From positions 4,068,005-4,132,004 of the forward strand of contig NC_079890.1 in the NCBI RefSeq assembly GCF_024868665.1: a stretch of DNA of 64,000 bases, given 5' to 3'. Position numbers and translations under genes: made by a program. This DNA comes from Triplophysa rosa. Taxonomy: Eukaryota; Chordata; Actinopteri; Cypriniformes; Nemacheilidae. How positions within the stretch are numbered: position 1 is the first letter of the stretch; every line of letters starts with the position of its first letter. A model generated the notes under the pieces. That model searched no databases, was not told where the DNA came from, and was given only the letters and a program-made list of their open reading frames with translations. Of the stretch, positions 1 through 11,650 are shown in pieces.

Positions 1-2195
1 TATTTATTTTCACAGTACTCCCAAGTCAAAACGAGGACATGACATTTATTGACAACACTGTGATCGTATGCTGCATCATGATTAATGTGTGTTGTAAACC
101 ATAACAAAACATGTTCACTTTGTATGAATAAACAGCATCCTGCATTATCATTTTTGTTCATTATGCATGTAACAATATAATAATAAATGACAAAGGTACA
201 TGAATTCCACATCTCTTTATTTGTGCGTCGTAGCATAGTGAGACAAAGACAAACTTGTGCTCCAGTGTTTTAGTGAGTTTGGTGGACACAGAAGTAGCTG
301 TCATCTACAAATTACTGGATGCTGTTGCTGCATTTAAATATACATTTAATTTCCGAACAGCCTTTCCCACAACATGCAGTAAATGAGCTCATCAGGTGAT
401 GCACCAACCTAAGTAATTATTATGAATCCACACTGCTTCAATATGACTTTTATTGGTGGCTCACTGAGATCACCAGACCACTGTTTGTGTTCATGCATTT
501 ATCGAGCCAGTTTAACTTCTTTAATTTATACTTGTTAAGTGCCGCAATTGTGATTTATTGTTGATAGTTTCTCTATATTAAACTTTGCATCTGACGGTCG
601 TTCGTTCCAGTATTGTTATTTTGGCTTTTAGCTGTATCCCTTTTAGCCACAACCGGTGTCTCTGACTGACAGTGACCACTCACTTCCCCATACAAACACG
701 CACATTGCATAAGCCCACCCCCACCACTGATTGACAGGTTTCTCTACAAGTCAGAGGAAAAGCAGATGCAAAGGGATTTGTGATTTCATTTGAGTTTTGG
801 CAGGGTTACTAAGTGATGCCAGAGAAAGTGAAATAGCATATGGGGAATTGCTATTCTGATTGAAATATGGCAAGGTCGTAACTTGTAAGTCAGAGGTAAT
901 TCAATTGCAAATAGACTTTGCTTTTCCTTTTTAAATGATGTCACAGTTTTTACACGATCAATATGAAAGTGCAATTGCATATGCAGTTTGCAATTCCTTT
1001 TTAAAATTGTCCGCAAAATCATTCCATAATTCTGATTTGTCAAAAGCTGTGTTTTATTGTGAATGAGTTGAGATGAAGTTCTATCTGCTGCGCCCAGCAA
1101 TTCTGTGTTTCAATGCGCAGCACCCTTAGCAGCATAAAAAAAACATTCTTTTGCTGTTTACAGTCAGGGACTATTTTTCCAGTGGAAGGAAGACTAAGGC
1201 CATGATCACCCAGAATGGATTTTATGCAGTGAGAAGCACCTTTTCTGCGCCTTGCGGTTTTGCCGGGGCGCTCTGAGCGCCTAAAGTTGAAAAAAATCAA
1301 CTCTGAGCAAAAAAATGCTTGACGTCGTGCGCATTTTTTCCATTGTCCAATCGCATGAATGGAGACCACAACCTTCAGTTGTGGTGAGGCGGTTAAGGTT
1401 TTTGATTAAAGATTACAAGTACAAATGTTTTTTTTTTAAATAATGATATGCACGGATAAATAATTTATAATAAATACTTCACCACTGTGTAAAACAAATA
1501 GAATTATCATTTTTAATTTCATGCCGACTAAAAAGTTTTTGTCAATATGACAGTTAACAGCAACTAGAGCGCTCGTGCTATAAACCTTGACTGACAGGAC
1601 TGCTGATTCGGTGGTGGTACTTCACTTGTATATTTTTACTTACATATTTTATACTTAACACACAAATATCACATGCTCAGCAGTTTTGTAACATGCATTC
1701 TCCACACACTCACAAAACACATGTACACACAAATCTCACACTTAGTATCTGGCTAAGAAAACTCCATTACACACATACACTGACACACTGCAGAGGAGCT
1801 GTGATTTGGACTGCAGCGGCCTAATTTAAGCCCAGCGGAGTGTCTGTCTACAGTCCGAATCTGCTCGGATCCGGCCGGTAAGAAGCAGCACAGAAGAGCG
1901 GAGTTCTGGCTTTCACTCTGAGCGGAGGAGTGCTGGTCTGACCTTCTCGCTCTGTGTCAGTCTGACCGGGTTCTGCTGTAATTGTGCTGCTGCACACCTG
2001 TGTGTGCCATCTGAGGTGTGGATCCATGTGAGCTGGGGCAGATCGGACGAGCTCTGTGCTGCTCTGACCTGCCACGGACCCATTAAGAACCGCTCGCACC
2101 ACAGGAGTGCTGAACATTGCTGGGATCAAGAATAACTGCTGGTCAAGGCTTCAGCTGGATGCTGCCTTTGGATTCAGTGATGGAACATTTTTGGT
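1..2195. other. Gene-free stretch with one GC-richer block
   Basis: I see no supported gene here. The first 1.8 kb is AT-rich single-copy-looking DNA. Bases 1805-2165 are GC-richer, and the open frame on the minus strand there (1848-2129) resembles no family I know. Bases 1110-1380 hold T-rich and A-rich runs around a GC-rich core that could be an old repeat end, but I found no flanking duplication. Confidence 0.5.
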
Positions 2196-2204
2196 ACTAC
2201 CACA

Positions 2205-2816
2205 TGTTTTAGGCATTGCTAGGGTCTTCTGGGTAGGTGCCAAGGAATTACTAGTGAATTCTGGGTGCTTGCTAGAGAAATGTTAAAGTGTCTAGAAGGG
2301 GTGTAACAAAATACGTTGATAGTGATCGATGCAACAATTAAATTTGTAACGATACGGCAATGCCAAACGTAAAATATCCACATGAGATACCTTTATTTTG
2401 ATACTCTCCACGTCCTCATTCCTCATGTAAAATCTTTCTAAGTGTATTTTTTGTTAGTTCAGTGTTTCCACTATATTCATTTTGCCGTGGAATGCCGCCA
2501 CACCAAACATTCTCCCCACCACGGCTGCAGCTTCTCGGTGACGCACTGTTTCTCATTCATTCCTAATTTGTCTCACCAGTTCTTCCAAGTTAACAACTCT
2601 TTCACTAGTTTAGCGACTTTTGTTCAGTAGAAGCGCATTCAGACAAGATGACGTCACGGATATGTTAATTAGCCATGATGTCATCCAGCGCTACAGTTCC
2701 ACAAAATCCTAGCCAGAACACTGTAGTTTGTTGTGGTGGTTTGTTGTAGTTTGTCGATGGGTGATTGGCATTGCTTGGCTTGCTAGGTCATTGCTGGAAG
2801 GTTCTGGTGGTTGCTA
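2205..2816. repeat. Degenerate ~31-bp minisatellite, left part
   Basis: Repeated phrases of the type TTGCTAGGGCATT and GTGTTCTGGGT recur about every 31-32 bases at 2205-2285 and 2770-2816. Between them (about 2297-2690) lies AT-rich sequence opening with AGGGGTGTAACAAAATACG, which looks like a MITE end without a clear partner. The array continues at 6191-6411 and 7270-7435, so it was one block split by later insertions. Confidence 0.6.
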
Positions 2817-5800
2817 CCCAGGTAGCAAAGTGCACTTGTGGCCCGATACACGGCTGGGTCCTCGGCCCAGATGTGGTCCACACACCGCTGTTTGATTGTG
2901 AGTAGAGAAATGAATGTGGCCCAGATTTGGCCCAGACATTATTGAATGAAGGGCTGTGGCCCAGATGTGGCCCACTTTGTGAAAATTTAAGGAGAAACTG
3001 AACCGTGAAAAAGATTCCTTCACTCAGCTTGACTCATTTAAATCATCTGAAAAGAGTCATCTTGATGCTTTAACTGAGTTAAGTTACAGAGTAAATGAAC
3101 ACTGCTCAGTGTTCTACATCTACAACAGACTTAAGGGCAGCTTTAGATGAACATTAAATGTCAAGATCTCATCGGAGGAAAATTAAACACAAACACCATT
3201 AACATCTCTTATTACACACAACACTTTCACTTTATTTCACATGTGTACAAAATATCTTGTTGAGAAATAACATGTTTATATTTCATGAAAAATATTTAGC
3301 TTGAAGTCAACATTATGGTGATCATTGTGTCATTTAACTAAGCACTTTACTCTTCATTTTTGATATTTGTTTTTCCTGACCATTACAGTAGTGTTAGAAC
3401 ACATGTTACTTTGGTCAAGAAAATAGAAGATGTCCAAATGCTAAGATCAGCACAGAACAAACTGTACTCATACCTAGCATCTAAGACACAACTCACATAT
3501 CATACGAGTTCTTATCTTTAGTCTCTCAAAGTTCATGAATGCAGCTCTGAGCTCTAGTTTTACAAAAAAATATTCACAAATGTGAAAAATTCAAACCAAC
3601 AGCCTGCTATACACAGAGACATCAACAATCAGACTATTAATTAGGGCTGTCAACGTTAACGCGTGCGATTAATTTTTTCAAATTAACGCGTGAGAAAATA
3701 TTTATCGCAATTAACGCAGCATCCGTTTGTTTTGACAATCTTTGTCTAGCGTTACATTATGTAATCACGCTCTTATTCGTGTACAGGCTTTTAAACCACT
3801 TAAGCGCGATTTTAAACAGTTGCTTTGACACGTTCAATGAAGATAGATAGCTTCTAAACTGTGGGACGCGGCAAAACGCAACGAGAGGTCCAGTCTGGTG
3901 TAAACAGTCACGGGCTGAAGGCTGCGTCGGTGAATCTCTGTCAGACAGCGCATCCGTGTTAAGTTCTCTTTCGTGCTTGAATGGATAAAACCACACAAGA
4001 TTATGTCAGAAAGCCCGTTTTGTCTAGCATTTTCTTAAGCACAGACTTCAAAGTGTAAAATAAAATCTTAAATGAATGCAAAGAGTTGTGAAAATGGGAG
4101 TGCGGTGACGGTCAGATCTGCGTACTGAGACAGCTCTTAAAGGGGCCACGTTCTTAAACGTGCTGCTGTGACTCCTGTCACTAATGTTAATCAAAGAACA
4201 AAATAAAAGAGGAAATCAATGTGATTTTATAGCTTTAATGAGAATTCTTCTGCATTTAATTTACAATTTAGCATTAAAGACTGTAAAGTGTCCTTCAATT
4301 TCCTACATGAGCTCTCCATTATACTGTTGAATGACTATAATTCATGTTAAAATAATCAATTTAATAGAGACATCAGTTACAATACTAATATCAAAATGTT
4401 AGCTTTCATAAAATGATGCTGTTAAAGAAATATGTTGTTTCTACATAAATTTGAAGATTAAATGTGAAATTATTCAAATGTAAAAGTATATTTTAAAATA
4501 TAATTGTTGTGTGCGATTAATCGTGATTAATCACAGAAAAAATGTGTGATTAATCCGATTATTATTTTTAATCGATTGACAGCACTACTATTAATCTCAA
4601 GAATGGTAAGAAAAATAACATCATGCTGCAGTGCATGCTGGGTAACCTCATAGCACGCAACTCATCCATGACTCCCAGAATGCACTGCAGCATGTATACA
4701 TTTTGCACCAGAACTTTACTATTGTCACCATAGTTGAGGTTTGTATAATGAGTGCTGATGTCTCTCTTCCTTGAGAAATGAATCTGTTCACCTGCTCAGA
4801 GTGTTAATACAGTGCATGATATGTCGTATGAACTACGTTTGTTTCACACACACAAAAACAGCTTTCACAAGCCATTTTCATTTCAACACCACAGCTTTAC
4901 AACATGACATAATCAAATCAGTTGAAAGTGTAAAACCTCTTTTAGAACCATTGTTTCACAGACGCACAAGTGTTCGGAGTAAAACACAACTGCACCTGTT
5001 AAAAGATGAAAGTTGTATAATGAAAGTCAAGAGCCCTACTAAGATAAACACTGATCACCATAATGGCGATGTGAACCCTGTTCATTCTCACTAAGATCTT
5101 TTATACACATGTGGCCGCTGTAAATTGTCACACAGGACCAACCACTGATTGGGATCTTTGTTTATTCCTAAATTGTTTATTATGTATCAATGTATTATAT
5201 TTTTGGTTGAAATAAGAAAAATCAAATACTCAAGAGACCAGCTTTGGAAAATCCTCTCAAAACTATTAGTAGCCTATTACAAAGGCAAATAAGGATGACA
5301 GTAATTTCAGTTATCTCTTTGGTGTGCAGTGGTGGACAAATAAAAATAAACGTCTTTATGCAACAATAACAAGAACAATACGGTAGTGGCAACTCTAGGA
5401 ATAAAACACAAAATGTTTTACACTCACACTGCCAATAAACAAAAAAAAAGAAAATACCATTATGTATACATTAAATGTCAGTGTAAACATTACTCACTTT
5501 TGAAATAAACATCCCTCTTCACACACGCCAATCTGGTAGTTAAGCCACAAGAACAGGCCTCAGATGCAAAGGTGCACTTGTTAGCTTAGTGCTAACGCAC
5601 ACACATTCACACGTTCCTGCACCAGCATTTGGAACACAGAAAAATAACTCAAAACTTTCACCAAGTTATTCACGCGGACAATATCAAGTTGTACGAAATC
5701 ATCCACGTACCAAATCATCCAAGCAATTACACGTAAACACCCAAAATCTCAGGCCAAATTCTTTTCCCAACACACCTCTTCTCCTCTCTGCTTATCGCAT

Positions 5801-6190
5801 GCGCTCTCTGTCTGAGCTGCTCGCGCACGCGATGACGTCATCGTCCCTCTTAAAGGAACCTTCCCTTTATTAAATGAAGATATGCTTTCGCAAAATAAAA
5901 GAAATAAAGGCTAGTAAACACCACCTGGTCACACACATATGAGATAAAGTGAAAGTGGTGTCTGTAATAAGTGAAGATGTTAATAGTGGTTGTGTTTAAT
6001 TCTCCTCTAGTGAGATCTTGACATCAACAAGATGAATCTGTTCAGATGACTCCGAGTCAAGTTGAGTGAATGATTCTTTTTTAGTGTATCAGTGTGTGGG
6101 TCAGATCTGGGCCGGGGACCCAGCCGCTACTGAGCCAGAAACTAACATGTTGTGGCCCACAAGTGAGCCAGAAGAACTTTGCTACTTGGG
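2817..6190. mobile_element. 3.4-kb long-inverted-repeat DNA element, TA-flanked
   Basis: The left end CCCAGGTAGCAAAG and right end CTTTGCTACTTGGG are inverted copies. The match continues inward for about 400 bases on each side with scattered differences (for example the GTCAAGATCTCA region near 3160 against its complement near 6010). TA dinucleotides at 2815-2816 and 6191-6192 flank it, and removing the element restores the minisatellite phrase TTGCTAGGGCATTGC. The middle (4620-4700) has GTGCATGCTGGG and its inverted copy, as in the element at 39618-41394, so both belong to one family. No transposase frame is seen, so it is non-autonomous. The TA target suggests a Tc1/mariner-like enzyme, but the class is not proven. 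Confidence 0.75.
3642..4587. mobile_element. Nested hAT-type MITE with 8-bp target duplication
   Basis: Ends TAGGGCTGTCAACG and CGATTGACAGCACTA are imperfect inverted repeats. The 8-bp duplication CTATTAAT lies at 3634-3641 and 4588-4595. Subterminal GATTAATC motifs recur at both ends. Length is 946 bp with no long coding frame. It sits inside the element 2817-6190, so it inserted later. A truncated reverse-oriented relative lies at 45813-46133. Confidence 0.88.
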
Positions 6191-6411
6191 TAGGGCATTG
6201 CTGGAGTTTTCTGGGTGGTTGATAAGGCATTGCTATGGTTGCTAGGGCATTAGTTAAGTGTCTGGTTGTTTGCTAGGGCATCGTTAGGGTGTTACGGGTC
6301 ATTGCTATGACATGCTAGGGTGCTCAATGTGGATGCTAGGGCATTTCTAGAGTGTTCTGGGTAATTGATAGGGTATTCTGGGTGGCTGCTAGGCCATTGC
6401 CAAGGTATTCT
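6191..6411. repeat. Minisatellite, middle part
   Basis: About seven degenerate ~31-bp units (TGCTAGGGCATT, GTGTTCTGGGT) sit between the inverted-repeat element and the solo LTR. They are in register with the arrays on either side. Confidence 0.65.
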
Positions 6412-7269
6412 TGTCGGGTTTTGGGTTTGATACCCTGTTCGTCCTTTCTGTTTCGTCTCTGTGTTTGTGTTTCCGTCAAGCACATGGCATTGTTTTGACA
6501 GCTTGCCATGTGCTCGGTGTCCGCGTGTGCATATCCCCTCATTATTCCATTATCACCGCGTACCGGTTTTCACTCTCCCTGTCATTAGCTTCTCTATTTT
6601 ACCCCCTGTGTTTCTCTGTCCTGTGTTAGACTGTTGTATTCAGTTATCGCCTGACTCCCCCGTGAGTCCTGTCTAGTCTAGTCTACCAGTTTAGCCAGTT
6701 GTTGCACTTACTGCTGTTATCCTGTCTAGTCTAGGCTCCAGTGTCTTTTAGTCGCCTGCATGCTCTTTCTGCCTCTGCTGTGTCACAGATCTCTGCCCCG
6801 ATGACTGCGGCTGGCTTTTCCCTGCTGGCCTTGCGGACTTTGTCTCACCACCTGGCTCTGCGGTTCCCGCAGCGACTGCCTCCCCTCGGCAAGGACTCAG
6901 TACCAGGGACAGCTCTTCCAGCTAGCGGCACGAGCATCTCTTCACCCGGAGTGGCGTCTCCATCTCCCTGCGCAGAAGTCATCTCTCCCTTCGGAGTGTC
7001 TATCTCCACTTGCGGTCTTCATCTCTCTCCCAGTGGGTCAAGTTAGCCAGGAGGCTCCCACCCAGGTCACCTCTGAGCTCCCCGGGCCATTCCCAACCCT
7101 GCCCTCCAGCCTTGTCCCGTCACTGGCCACTTCCTTCCCCCTGGCTGAGCACTCGAGCCTGTTGCCCCTTACTCTAGCCCTGTATGGACTCTTTTTGTGA
7201 CTGTTCTCCCTGTGTCATTTAATAAAGTCTTGTTGTGCCCTGCTTGTGATTCTGGTCTCGTTCGTGACA
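6412..7269 (+). mobile_element. Solo LTR-like insertion
   Basis: The 858-bp block begins TGTC and ends GACA, the usual TG...CA short inverted repeat of an LTR. Near-identical 5-bp flanks (ATTCT at 6407-6411, ACTCT at 7270-7274) bound it, and an AATAAA signal lies near 7220, followed by a GT-rich stretch. It interrupts the minisatellite. No second LTR or internal retroelement coding is present, so this is probably the product of LTR-LTR recombination. A CDS is not supported, although short open frames exist (for example 6741-7046). Confidence 0.6.
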
Positions 7270-7435
7270 ACTCTAGGTGGCTGATAAGGAATTGGTGGGG
7301 AATTATGGGTCGTTTGCTAAGGCGTTATTAAAGTGTTCTGGGGGGTTGCTATGACAATGCTAGAGTGTTCCGGCTGGATGCTAGGGGGTTGCTAGGGTAT
7401 TCTATGTGGTTTCTACAGTAGGCGGTTGCTTAATG
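7270..7435. repeat. Minisatellite, right part
   Basis: Continuation of the ~31-bp TGCTAGGG/GTGTTCTGGG array after the solo LTR. It decays into unique sequence by about 7435. Confidence 0.6.
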
Positions 7436-9300
7436 TCCCAAGTAAAATAAACCCACCTCCAGGTCTCTGATTTTAACTAGGGTGAGTGCTTTGTTTAAAT
7501 TAAAATAGACACTGTCAAGAATAGACAGCGGCTCTAATTCTCACAGGATACACACCCCTGTTCTTAGTTAAACATCAAGCTAACAGCAAATTAATGTGGC
7601 CTCTGAACAGAAAGTGAAGGGAACAAAATTCTGTGTATTAAATTACATCATAAAATGAAACATAATCAGTAAAGCTAGAATGTGTGTCCAAGTTAATTGG
7701 ATGTTTTAAGAGGAAAAACTGAATCTTGTTAGGGCAGAATATTATTCTCGGGTGATGCTTCTTCCTGCCATGTGAGAGAAATTACATTCAAACTGCATTA
7801 CACACACACACCACAATTAATGTAATGAAAGAGTCACTTAATATATGTCTCAGTTTAGAGCTGTGTGTGTGTTTTTAATGAGAAGATAAACTAGACATGA
7901 TGTAAGGAATAATCACAGAATAAAGTTTCATTTAAAGAAAATTAATATTTCTCTTTTTCCTCATTTTCTTTTTACCATTTCTACAGAGAAAATAACAGTC
8001 TCTGCGCACCAATTAAAAAGAGAGAGAGAGTGTCTTATTTCAGTTAGTGAATGAGAAGCAATTATATGATTTCCAGTAATTCAAAGCCAGCTGTTCCAGG
8101 AACAGCATTTCAGTCAAGTTGGACATGCATCACTTGTTTAGAAAATAATGAGTGTGTGTCTACCAATTATGGTTTAGATTTTATAAAAAGGGTAAAACAC
8201 TCGAGGGTGAAAACTGGATGCAAATACTAAGCCGTTTATTGTTTAAATTTGTTTTACTATACATTGTTTCAGTGTAGCTCTACACAATGAAGCTCATACC
8301 CTAGGGTCTTAATTGACTTCGACTCTCTGTCGAGTAGTTTTGTAAGTCTTCATTAATGTTTTAATGATTTTGTCTCTAGGACCCTAGAGACTGAGACAAT
8401 AGAAAAAATAGCAAGAAACAACAACAACAACAAAAAACTGTATACAACAGTGTGAAAAATACAGTATATTGGGGAGGGTTCACCTCTGGCTATACAGAAA
8501 GAAAGTTATGTCAATATTACTTAGCAACAAGCCATGTACTAATATAGTAAATGTAGTAGATTATAACCAGTAACTTGGTTTCCATTACATATTTGCACAA
8601 AACTTCAACAATTAAATGTAATTCCAAAAATCATGGGGACGGATGTTGGTATACGTATAGAACACTTCGGATGATGTAAACAGCGTTGCTCCAGAAGAAC
8701 TTCCTAAACAAAATATGACCAGCAGAACATTTATAACCAAATCAAAATGTTAATTGTCATATGTTTAATTTGTGCATTTTCAAGGGTACTGGAAACACAG
8801 CTAGTATTTAGAAAAAAAAATATTTCAAGCTCTGAGATAAATTATTAAGTGTCTTTAGAGTCAATGCAGGATTGGTGCTGTGAAATACTATTACAGTAAA
8901 TGCAATGCAGTTCATTTTTACAGTAAAGTTTTTCAGAACTTAAGGTATTGGATAAATGTGCTTGGTTAAACAGAAAAGTGTTTGGTCTCAACTCAACTTA
9001 GCAAAATAGGAAATGGATAATTAGTTTTATTGTGGATTTATAAATTCTGGCTACTATGAATAGGCTGGAGTTTATATTTTACCAAATGTTCCCACAAAGA
9101 CAGTAATATTAGTAAATGTTGTGACTTTGTGGTGACAGGAAAACAGCTTAAAAATCAAACTAAACGGATGCTTTTTTTAAAATGTGAAAATGCAGAAAGT
9201 TTTCTCTGATGGTTAGGTTTAAGGGTGGGTGAGGGGATATACACCAATAAAGGTGATTAAACGGTTCTTCACAGCAATGCCATATAAGAGCCATTTTCTC
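7436..9300. other. AT-rich gene-free stretch
   Basis: No gene or clear transposon boundary seen. It holds short CA runs (7800), a GAGAGA run (8022) and A-rich tracts. CTAGGGTC near 8302 and its near-complement near 8380 form a weak inverted pair of no obvious significance. Confidence 0.5.
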
Positions 9301-9522
9301 CAGGGCTCGAGCACCCACGGAAATTGCCGAGCACCCACGAAAAAACCGCATAAGTTTCTCAGTCAATTTTAACCAATCAAAAATGCTTTTAAAATCCGGG
9401 TGCCTTTCTGATTGGTTGATCTTGCGAGTCGTAATTCGGATAGAGTGCTTGACCTTGCAAACAGCAGTGGGCATGGTTATTCGTTGCGATAATGTCAATT
9501 CGTCTTTAAATTTCGCGTACAA

Positions 9523-9717
9523 ATGGACAGGTTCATAATTAAAAGGAAAACTTCAATTGACCCTAGCATCTCTTCAATAAGTAGCAGTGTTGCTATTTCT
9601 TCAAGTGAACATCCATTGTCGTCGACATCATCAAGTAATGATAGCAGCAGCAGATCTCTCGAACATATCAAGAAATCTGGAAAAAAACATTTCCCTGGAT
9701 AGCATACAATGCTACCA
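9523..9717 (+). pseudogene. hAT-transposase-like N-terminal exon, copy A (broken)
   Basis: An ATG at 9523 opens a Ser-rich N-terminus (MDRFIIKRKTS...) followed, in the intact register of copy B, by a Trp-containing segment (NWKKTFPWIACN) and then a CxxC (VFCELCC). That layout suits the TTF/BED-type zinc-finger start of hAT transposases and of ZNF862-like domesticated genes; the assignment is by general resemblance. Copy A lacks 25 bases present in copy B near 26740-26766, which shifts the frame and gives an early stop near 9702. The coding sequence is then cut at 9717 by the DIRS element and resumes at 14750. Upstream, 9300-9430 has two GAGCACCCACG motifs, one of which recurs near 28330. Confidence 0.5.
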
Positions 9718-9762
9718 AGAACGCTGGTTACGAATGTAACCGTGATTCTGTGAATTCCGGAT

Positions 9763-9895
9763 GACCGCCAGAGGCAGTGTAACACTAGTGGATTATCGCA
9801 GCGCCAGCCAGATAGGTTGAGAAAATATACCAACAAAGTCACATGGTGACACATGCTGAGTGTCAGTGTAATAAGCCCGTAACGCTCAGCATTCT
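9763..9895. repeat. DIRS left inverted terminal repeat
   Basis: GACCGCCAGAGGCAGTG to CGCTCAGCATTCT. It is the reverse complement of 14599-14730 with only a few differences. The last 40 bases on the outer side (9723-9762) are specific to this end. Confidence 0.9.
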
Positions 9896-9936
9896 GTCTC
9901 GGAACGCCTTTCTCGCGCATTCCGAGTGACAAGAAA

Positions 9937-10035
9937 CTCTGGCGGTCATCCGGAATTCACAGAACCACGGTTACATTCGTAACCAGCGTTCTGTTTCATT
10001 CCTACTGACTGCCAGAGGCAGTGTAACACTAGTGG
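9937..10035. repeat. DIRS internal complementary region (circle-junction copy)
   Basis: Bases 9937-9987 are the reverse complement of the left end (9723-9773), 9988-9992 read GTTCT, and 9993-10035 are the reverse complement of the right end (about 14702-14744). The region therefore spells the joined ends of the element, as the known DIRS-1 replication model requires of a template for closing a circle. Confidence 0.9.
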
Positions 10036-10054
10036 ATGACACATACCAAAAAAG

Positions 10055-11650
10055 TCAGGAGGAATGCAACCTACCTAAACAAAATCTCTCCTGAAGGACT
10101 GCCACACTCACAGGATGAGGAGCAGCCACATTAACCTTATAGAACCTGGCAAAGGTGCACGGAGAGGCCCAGGTAGCAGCGGCGCAGATGTCAGCCAAGG
10201 AAACTCCTCTGAAGGCAGCCCACGAAGATGATACGGCCCTAGTGGAGTGACAAGTTACACTCTGAGGTAATGGCTTCCCTGTCTCTTTGTAAGCCAAAGT
10301 TATCGTCTCAACAATCCACTTTGACAACCTCTGCTTTGACAGAGGAGAACCTTTCCTCACACCGCCATAACAAACAAACAACTGATCCGAACGTCGGAAC
10401 CGGGCAGTAGCCTCCACATAATGCCTCAAAGCACGCACCGGACATACGAGGTGCTCATTTGACACAGACCCAGATAGAGACTGAAAAGCAGCAAGCTCGA
10501 TCTGCTGGTTTATATACTGAGGGAGGAGAACTTTAGGGAGAAAACATGGATTGGGTCGCAAGACCACTCCTGACCCCTCAGGCAGCCAACGTAAAAAAAG
10601 GTCACTGACAGACAATGCCTGTAATTCACCAACACGTTTCACAGAAGCAACCGCCAACAAAAAGGCAGTCTTCAAAGACAGCCACTTGACGTCTACCCTC
10701 TCCAAGGGTTCAAACCGAGATGAACAGAGGAAGGTGAGTACGAGCTGTAAGTCCCAAATGGGAAATTGAGTATTCAGGGCAGGCTTCAAATGACGAGCAC
10801 CTTTCAGAAAACTGCACACCAGACTATGAGACCTGAGAGAAGCACCCTCAACCAGAGCATGATATGCAGAAATCGCTGCTACATACACCTTCAACGTAGA
10901 AGCTGCTTTCCCTTCATCCAGTAATTGCTGAAGGAAGTTCAAAACCTTTGAAACCTCACAAGTCATGGGCTCAACCTCACACACCCTGCACCACACCGAG
11001 AATAGTCTCCAGCGTGCAGCATAAATCAGCCGTGTTGAAGGAGCTCTAGCACTGGAAATAGTATGGATCACAGCAGGGTCACAATGCTGCAACGAAGGGT
11101 TTAGCACAGGGGCCAAACTCACAGCTGTAGGAGAGACGGATCCAGATGCCAAACGCTGCCCTCTAACTGTGAGAGGAGGTCCCTCCTCCGGGGCAGCTGC
11201 CAGGGGCGGCCGGACAGCAGAGACAATAATAGAGGGAACCACGGTCTGGCCGGCCATCGTGGAGCCACTAGCAGCACTCTGTGCCCGTGCAGGGAAATCC
11301 TGTTCAGGGACTCCCACAGCAGAGGAGTTGGGGGAAATGCATAAAGTAGGCAGTCTGGCCAGTTGTGAGACAGTGCATCCTGGCCCAAAGGACTGGATGT
11401 CTCCGTCTTGGTGAACCACAAGCGACAGTGGGTGGTTGTTGCCGAAGCGAAAAGGTCTACCTCTGCCCGGCCAAAGCACAGCCAGATCTTCTGAACTACA
11501 TCCGGGTGAAGCCTCCATTCTCCCGGGTGTAGCCGGTCCCTGGACAGAGCATCCGCTACTTGGTTGTCTACTCCAGGAATGTGAGCCGCTCTCAGCGAGG
11601 CTATGCGTGGTTGACACCACGTCGCAACATTCTGCGGGATCTTGTGCCAC
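10055..11650 (-). CDS. DIRS tyrosine recombinase (YR) ORF
   Basis: The open frame is 531 codons. The C-terminal ~330 residues carry the tyrosine-recombinase fold. An N-terminal helical core-binding part ([14 protein letters not shown]) comes first, then the first catalytic Arg in SVKRVGELQ, the H-x-x-R box in TCHSTRA, a following Trp segment (ATWASPCTF), and the likely nucleophile Tyr in ARFYKVN about 30 residues later. In DIRS elements this enzyme joins a circular DNA copy into the genome without an integrase. The first ~190 residues overlap, in another frame, the end of the RNase H region (11119-11421), a compact overlap seen in DIRS. The start shown is the first Met; the true start may lie further inside. 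No stop or frameshift is visible in the catalytic part. Confidence 0.85.
   Translation of the reverse strand: MAQDPAECCDVVSTTHSLAESGSHSWSRQPSSGCSVQGPATPGRMEASPGCSSEDLAVLWPGRGRPFRFGNNHPLSLVVHQDGDIQSFGPGCTVSQLARLPTLCISPNSSAVGVPEQDFPARAQSAASGSTMAGQTVVPSIIVSAVRPPLAAAPEEGPPLTVRGQRLASGSVSPTAVSLAPVLNPSLQHCDPAVIHTISSARAPSTRLIYAARWRLFSVWCRVCEVEPMTCEVSKVLNFLQQLLDEGKAASTLKVYVAAISAYHALVEGASLRSHSLVCSFLKGARHLKPALNTQFPIWDLQLVLTFLCSSRFEPLERVDVKWLSLKTAFLLAVASVKRVGELQALSVSDLFLRWLPEGSGVVLRPNPCFLPKVLLPQYINQQIELAAFQSLSGSVSNEHLVCPVRALRHYVEATARFRRSDQLFVCYGGVRKGSPLSKQRLSKWIVETITLAYKETGKPLPQSVTCHSTRAVSSSWAAFRGVSLADICAAATWASPCTFARFYKVNVAAPHPVSVAVLQERFCLGRLHSS

Noticed and set aside
1848..2129. 93-codon minus-strand frame in a GC-rich block
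   Set aside because: Composition alone explains the open frame; no family, signal peptide or splice sites seen.
10055..10900. Phage-like or bacterial integrase from contamination
   Set aside because: The tyrosine recombinase lies in a DIRS context with Gag, RNase H and inverted ends, inside a eukaryotic duplicated block.
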